From: JAGSPQ01 sp038206395
GTDB taxonomy: Bacteria; Myxococcota; Myxococcia; Myxococcales; Myxococcaceae
NCBI GenBank assembly: GCA_038206395.1
Contig: JBBRAX010000030.1
Coordinates: 23,333 to 87,332, forward strand
Direction of reading: 5' to 3'
Length of the DNA: 64,000 nucleotides
A program made the translations under genes and the position numbers. Each line of letters opens with the position of its first letter. Positions within the stretch are counted from its first letter, which is position 1. The notes beneath the pieces are model-generated. The model had not been told where the DNA came from, did not search any database, and saw nothing but the letters and a program-made list of their open reading frames with translations. Shown one piece after another: positions 18,085 through 26,312 of this stretch.

Positions 18085-20202
18085 ATGTTCCACCGCGCAC
18101 TCGTCCTGTTTGTCATTGGTTCCGGTGGTCTGGCCGCGGCCGCGCCATGTACCGAGCTGCCGGTGCTCTTCATCATTCAGGACAAGTCGGGCTCGATGTC
18201 GGCGGTTCCGGACCCGGTGAACGCGCCCGCCGCTGCGTCGAAGTGGTCGACCGCGCGGACGGTGGTGCCCCAGGTGGCGGCGCAGTTCTCGAACCGGTTC
18301 CGCTTCGGGGTGATGATGTACCCGGAGCTCTCGACCACCTTCAACTGCACCGCGGGCACCACGGTGTCGGGCGTGCCGTCGACGGCGGCGCAGGTGAACA
18401 GCATCTACCAGGCGAGCGCGTCGGGCGGCGGGACTCCGACGGCGACCAGCCTCGTGCAGGCAAAGAGCTACCTGCTGTCCTTGAGCCTCACCGCCCCCGC
18501 GCACGTGCTGCTCATCACCGACGGCCTGCCCAACTGCAACCTGTCGAACAACGCGGCCAGCTGCCAGACGACGACGGCGGGCTGTCTCAACACCAACACC
18601 TGCAGCGGCAGCAGCTGCTGCGGCCTGGGCGCGAAAGACTGCCTCGATGACAACGCGACGGTGTCGGCCGCGGCGGCGCTGAAGAACGCGGGCATCAAGG
18701 TGTACGTGGTGGGCTTCGGCGCGTCGGTGACGTCGGCGAACGACAAGGGCGTGCTCGACGCGATCGCGGCGGCGGGCGGTACGGGCAGCGCGTATGCGGC
18801 GAACAGCTCGGCGGCGCTGACCAGCACGCTCAACGCGATCGCCGCGTCGACGGCGACCTGCTGCATCAACGCCTGCACCAACGGCGCGGCGCTCTGCAAC
18901 GCGCAGGGCCAGCGCCAGAGCTGCGCGCTCGACGCGGCGACGGGCTGCACGAACTGGACGACGACGAGCTGCGCGCCGATGTCGCAGTGCGTGGGCGGCG
19001 CGTGCCAGGCGTGCACGAATGCCTGCGCGGCCGGCGCGCTTCGCTGCAGTGGCTCGACAGCGCAGAGCTGCCAGGTGCAGGCGAACGGGTGCACCGCGTG
19101 GGCGACGACGCGCGACTGCGGCTACGGCGAAGTCTGTGCGGGCGGCCAGTGCAACTCGTGCCAGGCGTGCTCGATTGGTGCGTCGCGCTGCACGGCCACG
19201 GGCGTCGAGACGTGCGACTGGAACGTGGCCAGCGGCTGCACGCAGTGGAAGGCGGCGGCGTGCGCGACTGGCACGCGCTGCACCGGCAACAGCTGCGTGA
19301 GCTGCACCTCGGCCTGCACCGCGGGAGCCAAGCGCTGCGCGGGCACCACCGTCGAGAGCTGCGTGGTCGACGGCCAGGGCTGCACCGCGTGGCAGGCGGG
19401 CCAGCAGTGCACGAGCTTCTGCAGCGGCGGCGCGTGTGGCGTGTGCGGCACGACCTGCACGGTCGGCTCGGCGCGCTGCAACGGAAATGGGCTGGAGGGC
19501 TGCACGACCGACGCGAACGCATGCACGGTGTGGGCGGCGCAGCAGCCGTGTGGCGCGGGCACCTTCTGCACGAATGGCCTCTGCCAGGCGTGCGCAATCA
19601 GCTGCTCGCCGGGGACGAAGCGGTGTGGCCCGTCGGGTGGGCTGGAAGAGTGCCAGGCGACGGCGACGGGTTGCCAGGCGTGGGTCGCGGCAGGCGCGTG
19701 CGCGGCGGGCGAGACGTGCCAGGGCGGCGTCTGCATTCCCCCGTGTCAGAACGAGTGCGCCTTGAGCGCGGGCAAGTGCGTCGCGGGGGCTCCGTCGAGG
19801 TGTGAGACTGCGCCGACGGGCTGCACGGTGTGGAAGACGCAAGCGGCGTGCGCGGCCGATGCGGTGTGCCTCGAAGGACATTGCCGCACCAGCTGCGCGT
19901 CGAACGAGCTGGAGTCGTGTTCCGTCGGGGAAGAGTGCACGGGCCTCGCGTCGGGTGAACGGCTGTGTCTGCCGAAGACGGGCACGACGCCGGTGGTCGA
20001 CGCGGGCACTTCTGGCACGCCGAAGGCTGACGCCGGGACGCAGCTGCCGCCGAAGAAGGTGCCGGTGGATGACCCCGAGACGGGCGACACCTCTGTTCGC
20101 ACCGTCTCGTCGGGCTGTGGTTGCTCGACGGGGGCCGAAGGCGGGGCCGCGTGGATGCTGCTCGCCGCGCTCGGCCTGCTGCGCCGGAAGTCGCAGCGGT
20201 AG
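18085..20202 (+). CDS. VWA-domain protein with Cys-rich repeats and MYXO-CTERM anchor
   Basis: The 705-residue protein starts with a signal peptide (MFHRALVLFVIGSGGLAAAA). A von Willebrand A domain (about 22-260) follows with a MIDAS motif DKSGSMS, GGGTPTATSL and LLITDGLPNC. From about 265 to 640 there are seven or more Cys-rich repeats of about 45 residues (pattern C-x3-C-x-G-x3-C, ExC, GCTxW, C). The C-terminus is a MYXO-CTERM tail (SSGCGCSTG, TM, RRKSQR). It is probably surface displayed and binds a ligand through the metal site. I prefer ATG 18085; a GTG at 18061 is in frame and has a G-rich run just before it. Confidence 0.87.
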   Translation: MFHRALVLFVIGSGGLAAAAPCTELPVLFIIQDKSGSMSAVPDPVNAPAAASKWSTARTVVPQVAAQFSNRFRFGVMMYPELSTTFNCTAGTTVSGVPSTAAQVNSIYQASASGGGTPTATSLVQAKSYLLSLSLTAPAHVLLITDGLPNCNLSNNAASCQTTTAGCLNTNTCSGSSCCGLGAKDCLDDNATVSAAAALKNAGIKVYVVGFGASVTSANDKGVLDAIAAAGGTGSAYAANSSAALTSTLNAIAASTATCCINACTNGAALCNAQGQRQSCALDAATGCTNWTTTSCAPMSQCVGGACQACTNACAAGALRCSGSTAQSCQVQANGCTAWATTRDCGYGEVCAGGQCNSCQACSIGASRCTATGVETCDWNVASGCTQWKAAACATGTRCTGNSCVSCTSACTAGAKRCAGTTVESCVVDGQGCTAWQAGQQCTSFCSGGACGVCGTTCTVGSARCNGNGLEGCTTDANACTVWAAQQPCGAGTFCTNGLCQACAISCSPGTKRCGPSGGLEECQATATGCQAWVAAGACAAGETCQGGVCIPPCQNECALSAGKCVAGAPSRCETAPTGCTVWKTQAACAADAVCLEGHCRTSCASNELESCSVGEECTGLASGERLCLPKTGTTPVVDAGTSGTPKADAGTQLPPKKVPVDDPETGDTSVRTVSSGCGCSTGAEGGAAWMLLAALGLLRRKSQR

Positions 20203-20248
20203 CGCGCAAACAAGAAAGACGAGGCCGAGCAGGCCTTCGCCGGTGTTC

Positions 20249-21172
20249 CTAGAACGCGGCTTCGAGGCCGATCGTCAGCGCCGTGTCGGTGTCGCGCTTG
20301 CCGGCGGCCGGCGCCGAGTCGAAGTTGACGAGGAAGGACGCCGAGATGCTCAGGGTCTCGGTCAAGCGGGCGTTGAGCTTGGTGGTGCTGTTGACGATGA
20401 AGCGCGAGGCGCCGAGCAGGTTGGGGATGAACTCCGCCTCTTCCGAGAACTTCACGTGCTTGTTGAGCGCGTAGCGGAAGATGACGCCGATGCGGGGACC
20501 CAGGAGGTTCGCGCTGGGCAGGCCCGTGCCGCCGGGAATCGTGCCATCCGAGTAGTACTGGAAGCGCGACTCGTGGCTGTAACGAAGGCCGAGGTCCGCG
20601 CGAATGAAGACGCGCTCGAGCTCGCCTTCCTTCAGCTCGTAGAAGCGGATGCCGGCACCGAGCTCGGCAAACTCACGGAGCTCGACGCTCTTCACGTGGT
20701 CCGTCTCGACGCCGCCGATGAGGAAGAGGCTGGCGAAGGAAACGAGCGAACGGTCACCGCGAAGAAGAAGCCCCGCGCGCATCGCCGAGACCTGGTCGGG
20801 CCCCCCGGCGGCCGGGCGGCTCTGCCCGTACGCCGCGCTCGCGCGACCCCCAAACGCCCAGTTGCCAACCTTCTTGTCGACCGCGGCGTTGAAAGTGCCA
20901 GTCAGCGTCTCGGCGTTGCCGGTGATGGCGATGAGGCCAATGCCCACCGAGCCCTTCCACGGGTCCATCTTCGGCTCACCTTCGACGGGAGCAGCTTCCG
21001 GGGCGGCCGGCGTCCCCAGCTGTGCCTCGATCATCTTCTGCGCGGCTTCCGCGGCCTTCTGCGCAGCGACGGCGGCGCGCTCGGCGGCAGCGGCGGCACG
21101 CTCGGCGGCGGAGGCGTCAGCGGCTGGGACTTCGGTCTGAGAGAGAAGTGAGAGGAGTGCGAGGGTCAGCAT
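20249..21172 (-). CDS. DUF481-type outer-membrane beta-barrel protein
   Basis: The 307-residue protein has a short signal-like start (MLTLALLSLLSQ), an Ala-rich coiled-coil spacer (AAERAAAAAERAAVAAQKAA), and a beta-strand-rich barrel. The barrel reads GSVGIGLIAITGNAETLTG near its start and ends in TALTIGLEAAF with terminal Phe, as outer-membrane barrels do. The pattern fits the DUF481 (YdiY, salt-induced outer membrane protein) family. The open frame extends upstream but loses protein-like character there. It is divergent from the PEGA-like gene with 72 bases between starts. Confidence 0.8.
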   Translation of the reverse strand: MLTLALLSLLSQTEVPAADASAAERAAAAAERAAVAAQKAAEAAQKMIEAQLGTPAAPEAAPVEGEPKMDPWKGSVGIGLIAITGNAETLTGTFNAAVDKKVGNWAFGGRASAAYGQSRPAAGGPDQVSAMRAGLLLRGDRSLVSFASLFLIGGVETDHVKSVELREFAELGAGIRFYELKEGELERVFIRADLGLRYSHESRFQYYSDGTIPGGTGLPSANLLGPRIGVIFRYALNKHVKFSEEAEFIPNLLGASRFIVNSTTKLNARLTETLSISASFLVNFDSAPAAGKRDTDTALTIGLEAAF

Positions 21173-21244
21173 TTGGTTTTTGGAGGTCCGGGAACTTGGA
21201 GGTTTGCGGCGGGTGTCACTAGCATCGGCCCCGGAGATGAAGCC

Positions 21245-21916
21245 TTGAAAATTGCAATCGCCATCGTGCTGCTTCTCGCGTCGGCAGCAGTCATCGGACT
21301 CGGAGTCATTTCCGCTCCTGCTGCAGCGCAACCATCGCGCCCTGTTCCAGCGGTGGTGATGCGCGCGCTGCCCGGCATGCCGACCACCGCTGTCGCGGCG
21401 GTGATTCCGGCGCCGGCGCCAGCGCCGGCACCCGCTGCGGCGAAAGACAGCGACGAGCTCGAGGCGCTCAAGCCTGTGCCCGTCGCCGACGAGAAGCCCG
21501 TCGCCGAAGTGAAGCCTGCGGCACCGAAGCCGGCTGAAGTGAAGCCGCCGCCGCCCGCTGCGGCACCGAAGCCGGTGGTCGCAGAAGTGAAGCCCGCTTT
21601 CGCGCCGGTCGCGGCGAAGCCTCCGCCACCGAAGCCTGCCGCGAATCCCGATGCGGTGGTGCCGGCGACGGGCGGGGGAACAGCAGTGGTGTACGGCCAG
21701 CTGAACCTGCGCGCGTCGGACACGGCAGATGTCTTCGTCGACGGAAAGAAGGTCGGCGGCTCGCCGGTGCTCGGCCACAAAGTGAAGCCGGGCAAGCACA
21801 AGGTGCGGTTTGATTGCTACGACGCGTCGGGCGAATCGCGGCCCGGCGTCTCGCAGACCTACGAAGTCATCGCCGACGCCGAGAAAGACGTCGAGTACGA
21901 CTGCCCCACCGAGTAA
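21245..21916 (+). CDS. Pro/Lys-rich envelope protein with PEGA-like C-terminal domain
   Basis: The 223-residue protein starts at TTG 21245, supported by GGAG nine to ten bases upstream. It has a membrane anchor or signal (KIAIAIVLLLASAAVIGLG), then a TonB-like spacer rich in Ala, Pro and Lys (repeated EVKPA and PKPA). A compact C-terminal domain reads ADVFVDGKKVGGSPVLGHKV and GKHKVRFDCYD, typical of PEGA-type surface-layer modules. It probably spans the periplasm from the inner membrane. The last seven codons belong to a duplicated segment (see repeat). Confidence 0.68.
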   Translation: MKIAIAIVLLLASAAVIGLGVISAPAAAQPSRPVPAVVMRALPGMPTTAVAAVIPAPAPAPAPAAAKDSDELEALKPVPVADEKPVAEVKPAAPKPAEVKPPPPAAAPKPVVAEVKPAFAPVAAKPPPPKPAANPDAVVPATGGGTAVVYGQLNLRASDTADVFVDGKKVGGSPVLGHKVKPGKHKVRFDCYDASGESRPGVSQTYEVIADAEKDVEYDCPTE

Positions 21917-21965
21917 CGGCTACTCGTCGAGGTACGCCTTTGTGAAGCTCTTCGGAGGCGAGCAG
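21898..21965. repeat. Copy A of a duplicated gene-junction segment
   Basis: About 68 bases match 22696-22762 at roughly 85-90 % by eye, with a 1-2 base indel. The copy holds the last codons of the PEGA-like gene followed by a decayed copy of the 3' end of livF on the other strand (TCTTCGGAGGCGAGCAG is identical in both). The original arrangement was evidently the PEGA-like gene meeting livF tail to tail. Confidence 0.75.
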
Positions 21966-22075
21966 CCCTCGTCTCGAGCGTCGGGGCTTCGCCCGGGTTC
22001 TCTGCCCTTCGGGTCACCGAGGGGCTCCTGGACAGCCGCGAAGCGTTTGGGACCAGAGGCGGCTAGGGTGTGGGG

Positions 22076-22645
22076 GTGACGACTGCACGCCGCCTCCGCG
22101 CTTATTCGTACGACCAATACCTGCGCGCGCTCGCCGATAGCCACATCAAGCTCGAGTTCTTCGAGGGCGAGATCTATGCGATGGCCGGAGGCACTCCTTC
22201 TCATGCCCAACTCGGTGCGAAGGTCATCGCGCTGCTGCAGCGTGGTTTGTCGTCGGGCTGCACGGTCTTCACGTCTGACTTGAAGGTCCTGATCGAGAAC
22301 GCGGACCTCGCGACTTTTCCCGACGCCTCGATGGTTTGCGGCCCCCGCGCTGCCGCGCCGAAGGACGCGAACGCGCTGACCAACCCGATGCTCGTCGTCG
22401 AGGTCACGAGTCCCTCGACCGAGAACTACGACCGAACCGAAAAGCTCCGGAGCTACCAGCAGCTGCCGTCGCTGCGCGCCATTCTCATCGTCTCTCATCG
22501 CGCGCGTCGTGTGACGCTGATGCAGCGAAGCGAGGGCGGCTGGGAAGAGGTCGACTTCCGGGGGGGCGAGACGGTCGTGGTGGCAACGCCGAGCGTGAAG
22601 TTCCTGGTAGATGAGCTGTACGAAGGCGTCGCGCTCGAGGCCTGA
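22076..22645 (+). CDS. Uma2-family (DUF820) PD-(D/E)XK nuclease-like protein
   Basis: The 189-residue protein has the Uma2 layout: N-terminal YSYDQYLRALADS, EFFEGEIYAMAGG, then catalytic-type residues in FPDASMVCG (Asp) and LVVEVTSPST (Glu), and Lys in DRTEKLRSYQ. Uma2 proteins are common in mobile or variable loci; their function is unclear. GTG 22076 is chosen; GTG 22070 is two codons upstream. The gene is flanked by the two copies of the junction repeat, which suggests insertion. Confidence 0.85.
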   Translation: MTTARRLRAYSYDQYLRALADSHIKLEFFEGEIYAMAGGTPSHAQLGAKVIALLQRGLSSGCTVFTSDLKVLIENADLATFPDASMVCGPRAAAPKDANALTNPMLVVEVTSPSTENYDRTEKLRSYQQLPSLRAILIVSHRARRVTLMQRSEGGWEEVDFRGGETVVVATPSVKFLVDELYEGVALEA

Positions 22646-22695
22646 GACTTCTTGACGGTGAAGCGCTTGATCTAAAGCTTGCGAAAGCCGCTCCA

Positions 22696-22762
22696 CGACT
22701 GCCCTACCGAGCAACGGCTACTCGCCGAGGTACGCCTTCCGAATCTCTTCGGAGGCGAGCAG
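22696..22762. repeat. Copy B of the duplicated gene-junction segment
   Basis: This copy contains the true 3' end of livF (stop at 22718) preceded by a remnant of the PEGA-like gene's last codons with its stop altered (GAGTAA in copy A, GAGCAA here). It pairs with copy A at 21898-21965. Confidence 0.75.
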
Positions 22763-23452
22763 CTCTTTGCCCGTGCCGGTCATCACCACCTGGCCCGTCT
22801 CGAGCACGTAGGCCCAGTGACACAGCCCGAGCGCGAGGTGCGCGTTCTGCTCGACCAGCAGAATCGAGACGCCCTGCGCATTCACCTCGCGAAGAATCCG
22901 GAAGATGGTCTGCGTCACCTGCGGCGCGAGCCCCAGCGACGGCTCGTCGAGCAGCAGCAGTGTTGGCCGCGACATCAGCGCGCGGGAAATCGCCAGCATC
23001 TGCTGCTCACCGCCCGACAGCGTGCCCGCGGACTGCGAGCGGCGTTCTTTCAACACCGGGAAGAAGCCGAACATGCGCTGCGCGTCGGCCGCGATGCCGG
23101 CCTTGTCGTTGCGCAGGTAGGCGCCGAGCTCGAGGTTCTCTTCGACGGTGAGGTTCGGAAATATTCCGCGGCCTTCGGGCGCGTGCGCCATGCCCTTCGA
23201 CACCAGCGTGTGCGCCTTGTGGCCGGTGATGTCGGCGCCTTTGAGCTGAATCTTCCCGCCCGTTGGCTTCAGCATGCCGCTGATGGCGCGCAGGGTGCTG
23301 GTCTTGCCGGCGCCGTTGGCTCCAATCAACGCGACGACTTCGCCTTTGCCGACCGAGAGCTCGATGCCCTTGAGCGCGGTGATGGGGCCGTAGGCGACCT
23401 TGAGGCCCGCCACGTCCAGCAACGGCTCGCGGGCGGCGCGGGGCTCGGTCAC
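22718..23452 (-). CDS. livF: Branched-chain amino-acid ABC transporter ATP-binding protein LivF
   Basis: The 244-residue ATPase has Walker A GANGAGKT, ABC signature LSGGEQQM, Walker B LLLLDEPSLGLAP and a His switch region, and is of usual LivF length. It energises uptake of branched-chain amino acids at the inner membrane together with LivG, LivH, LivM and LivK. GTG start; the GTGA overlap of four bases with the livG stop shows translational coupling. It is the last gene of the operon. Confidence 0.93.
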   Translation of the reverse strand: MTEPRAAREPLLDVAGLKVAYGPITALKGIELSVGKGEVVALIGANGAGKTSTLRAISGMLKPTGGKIQLKGADITGHKAHTLVSKGMAHAPEGRGIFPNLTVEENLELGAYLRNDKAGIAADAQRMFGFFPVLKERRSQSAGTLSGGEQQMLAISRALMSRPTLLLLDEPSLGLAPQVTQTIFRILREVNAQGVSILLVEQNAHLALGLCHWAYVLETGQVVMTGTGKELLASEEIRKAYLGE

Positions 23453-24345
23453 GCGGCTGCTCCTGGGGTGGGCGCCTCGCCCAGGTACGCCTCGATCACC
23501 TTCGGGTCGGCGCGAACTTCGGCAGGCGTGCCGGTGGCAATCGTCTCGCCGTGGTCGAGCACGGTGATTTGCTCGCAGATGCCCATCACCAGCTTCATGT
23601 CGTGCTCGATGAGCAGGATGCCGAGCCCGAACTTGTCCTTCAGCTCGCGGATGAGGACCATCAGGTCGCTCTTCTCGCGGGGGTTCATGCCGGCGGCGGG
23701 CTCATCGAGCAGCAGCACCTTCGGCTCGGTGCCCAGCGCGCGCGCAATCTCGAGCCGCCGCTGTTCGCCGTACGGCAGGTTGCGCGCGAGCTCTTCGCGG
23801 CGATGGGCAAGCCCCATCACCGAAAGCAGCGCGTCGGCGCGGGCGGTCACTTCGCGCTCTTCCTTGAGGAACCCGGGGGTGCGCAAGAAGGCGCGCCACC
23901 AGTCGAGGTAGTTGTTCGCGGTCTCGAGAAAGTTGCCGGCAAAAAGAGACGCGCCGCCTTTGACCTTCATCGCGGTGGTGCGCTCGCGCGAGAACAGGGG
24001 CGCGGTGCGCGCGATGATCGCCACCCGCACGTTGTCGAGCACGGTGAGCTCTTTGAAGAGCCGGATGTTCTGGAAGGTTCGGGCGAGGCCGAGGCGGTTG
24101 ATTTGATGCGGGCGCAGGCTCGAGCGCGCCTTGCGATTCACCTGCACGCCGTTGACGCGCACGGTGCCTTCGCTGGGCGGGTACACACCGGTGAGCGCGT
24201 TGAACGCCGTCGTCTTGCCCGCGCCGTTCGGGCCGATGAGCCCCTTCAAGTCGCCCTTGCGCACGTCCAGCGAGAAGTCGCTGAGCGCCTTGAGGCCGCC
24301 GAACTGAATCGAGACGTTCTTCACTTCGAGCAGCGCGTCGGTCAT
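23449..24345 (-). CDS. livG: Branched-chain amino-acid ABC transporter ATP-binding protein LivG
   Basis: The 298-residue ATPase has Walker A GPNGAGKT, LARTFQNIRLF, a signature region (LPYGEQRRLEIARAL) and Walker B VLLLDEPAAGMNP, all typical of LivG. About 40 residues longer than common LivG forms, it has an insertion in the middle (around TTAMKVKGGASLFAG). ATG 24345 overlaps the livM stop by four bases; the frame is open further upstream but only antisense-like sequence lies there. Confidence 0.93.
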   Translation of the reverse strand: MTDALLEVKNVSIQFGGLKALSDFSLDVRKGDLKGLIGPNGAGKTTAFNALTGVYPPSEGTVRVNGVQVNRKARSSLRPHQINRLGLARTFQNIRLFKELTVLDNVRVAIIARTAPLFSRERTTAMKVKGGASLFAGNFLETANNYLDWWRAFLRTPGFLKEEREVTARADALLSVMGLAHRREELARNLPYGEQRRLEIARALGTEPKVLLLDEPAAGMNPREKSDLMVLIRELKDKFGLGILLIEHDMKLVMGICEQITVLDHGETIATGTPAEVRADPKVIEAYLGEAPTPGAAA

Positions 24346-25352
24346 GCCGGCTTCGCCTTTCGACGCCAGCGGGTGATGACGTCCCACGCTTCGTGCGTGC
24401 CGAAGATTCCTTTCGGGCGGGTGAGCATGATGATGACCAGCAACACGCCGTAGATGGGCATGCGAATCTGGTCGACCTTCTGCGCCAGCGACGGGTCGCC
24501 GCCGCCCAGGGTGGTGAAGAGGCTGCGCATCCCTTCTGGCAGCAGGGTGAGGAACACCGCGGCAGTGAAGGCGCCGGTGGTCGAGCCGAGCCCGCCCGCG
24601 ACAATCATCACCACAATCTCCATCGACTTCACGAAGGTGAAGCTGCCCGGGTTCACGATGGGGACGAAGTGCGCGAACAACCCGCCCGCGACGCCAGCGA
24701 AGAAGCTCGAGAGCACGAAGGCGCGAACCTTGTAGCTGGTGGTGTTGACGCCCATCGCCTCGGCAGCAATCTCGTCTTCCCGAATCGCCCAGAGGCTGCG
24801 GCCGTGCGGCGAAGCAGCGAGCCGGCGCGCGACGAGCACCACGACGAAGACCCAGAACCAGACCATGCCGAAGCCGGCGCGCTGCGGGACGCCCGAGAGG
24901 CCCAGCGCGCCGCCCAGCGCCTGAGTGTTCTGCACGATGACGCGAATGATTTCGCCGAACCCCAGGGTGACGATGGCCAGGTAGTCGCCGCGCAACCGCA
25001 AAGAAGGAAGCCCGACGATGAGCCCGCAGAGCGCCGCGCCCGTGCCGCCCGCACACAGCGAGCCGACGAGGAACACCTGATCGCTGATGGCCTCGGGCAG
25101 GAAGGTGAGGTGGTCCTGCTTCGTCGCAATCGACACGATGCCGGCGAGGTACGCGCCCACGGCCATGAAGCCCGCGTGGCCGATGGAAAACTGCCCCGTC
25201 ATGCCGTTGATGATGTTCAGCGACACCGCGAGGATGACGTTCACGCCGACGAGCGCGGCGAGGTACGCAAAGAACTGGTACGGCCCGAGGCCCAGCTGCA
25301 GCGCGACGCAGAGCGCCGCCGCGATCAACACGGGGGCGATGCCGCGAATCAC
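24342..25352 (-). CDS. livM: Branched-chain amino-acid ABC transporter permease LivM
   Basis: The 336-residue integral membrane protein has the LivM signature NIINGMTGQFSIGHAGFMAV and the coupling segment IREDEIAAEAMGVN. About eight to ten hydrophobic segments are visible. It forms the translocation pore with LivH. It starts with GTG in a four-base overlap with the livH stop and overlaps livG by four bases. Confidence 0.93.
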   Translation of the reverse strand: MIRGIAPVLIAAALCVALQLGLGPYQFFAYLAALVGVNVILAVSLNIINGMTGQFSIGHAGFMAVGAYLAGIVSIATKQDHLTFLPEAISDQVFLVGSLCAGGTGAALCGLIVGLPSLRLRGDYLAIVTLGFGEIIRVIVQNTQALGGALGLSGVPQRAGFGMVWFWVFVVVLVARRLAASPHGRSLWAIREDEIAAEAMGVNTTSYKVRAFVLSSFFAGVAGGLFAHFVPIVNPGSFTFVKSMEIVVMIVAGGLGSTTGAFTAAVFLTLLPEGMRSLFTTLGGGDPSLAQKVDQIRMPIYGVLLVIIMLTRPKGIFGTHEAWDVITRWRRKAKPA

Positions 25353-26302
25353 ACCTTCTCCGCCTGGACTCGCCCGAACAACCCTTCGGGCCTGGCGAGC
25401 AGCACCAGAATGAGGAAGCCGAATGCGACGGCGTCGCGCCAGCTCGACGACGTGTAGCCGACGACGAACTCTTCACAGAGGCCGAGCGCGAGCGCACCGA
25501 CCACGGCGCCCGGCACGTTGCCGATGCCGCCGATGACCGCGGCGACGAACGCCTTGAGCCCGATGTACATGCCCATCAGCGGCTGCACCGACGTGTCCTT
25601 GATGGCGTAGAGCAGCCCGGCGCACGCAGCCAGCGCGCTGCCGAGCATGAAGGTGCCGGCGATGACGCGGTCGACGGGGATGCCGAGCAGCGCCGCGACG
25701 CGGTGGTCGAAGCTGACGGCCCTCATCGCCCGGCCGAACTTCGTCTTGAAGACGAGGAACTGCAGCCCGACCATCAACACAGCGGCGATGACGAAAGAGA
25801 TGACCTGCCAGTTCCAGATGATGACGCTCGAGTCGTCGCTGCCGAGCTCGAGCCACTGGGTCGGCACGATGATTTCCGGAAACGCCCGCGACGCCGCGCC
25901 GGGAAGAATCGTGTAGCTCTTGCCACCCAGGGTGACCGCGAGGTCCATCTGGAAGCCGTAAGAGAGCGCGAAGGAAATGCCGATGGCGGTGATGAGCGAG
26001 GTGAGCCGGGGCTTCTCGCGCAGCGGGCGGTAGGCGAAGCGTTCGATGATCAACCCGAACGCCGCGCAGGCGAGCATCGAGACGAGGAAGATGACGAGCA
26101 CGGCCCCGAAAGAGCCGAAGTGCTCGCGGCCCAGCATGAACGCGGTGGCGTAGCCGACGTAGACGCCCACCATCATCACGTCGCCGTGCGCGAAGTTGAT
26201 CAGCTTCAGCACGCCGTAGACCATCGTGTAGCCGAGCGCGACGAGCGCGTAGATGGTGCCGGCGGCGAGGCCGTTGATCAGGTGCTGCAGGAGCCCGTAC
26301 AT
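25349..26302 (-). CDS. livH: Branched-chain amino-acid ABC transporter permease LivH
   Basis: The 317-residue membrane protein shows LivH motifs: GTIYALVALGYTMVYGVLK, LINFAHGDVMMVG, and the coupling segment AMRAVSFDHRVAALLGI. It contains an extra extracytoplasmic loop (about residues 122-155). ATG start, ten bases after the livK stop. Confidence 0.93.
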   Translation of the reverse strand: MYGLLQHLINGLAAGTIYALVALGYTMVYGVLKLINFAHGDVMMVGVYVGYATAFMLGREHFGSFGAVLVIFLVSMLACAAFGLIIERFAYRPLREKPRLTSLITAIGISFALSYGFQMDLAVTLGGKSYTILPGAASRAFPEIIVPTQWLELGSDDSSVIIWNWQVISFVIAAVLMVGLQFLVFKTKFGRAMRAVSFDHRVAALLGIPVDRVIAGTFMLGSALAACAGLLYAIKDTSVQPLMGMYIGLKAFVAAVIGGIGNVPGAVVGALALGLCEEFVVGYTSSSWRDAVAFGFLILVLLARPEGLFGRVQAEKV

Positions 26303-26312
26303 CGTTCGAGTC

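Noticed and set aside
17974..19881. Minus-strand open frame of 635 codons
   Set aside because: Antisense to the VWA/Cys-repeat protein; extreme Arg/Ala content and no recognisable motif.
21173..21799. Upstream extension of the DUF481 gene
   Set aside because: The region is antisense to the Pro-rich PEGA-like gene; a signal peptide start at 21172 is better.
24346..25497. Extended LivG N-terminus
   Set aside because: Antisense-like in composition and overlapping livM in another frame; ATG 24345 begins the ABC domain and shows the four-base operon overlap.
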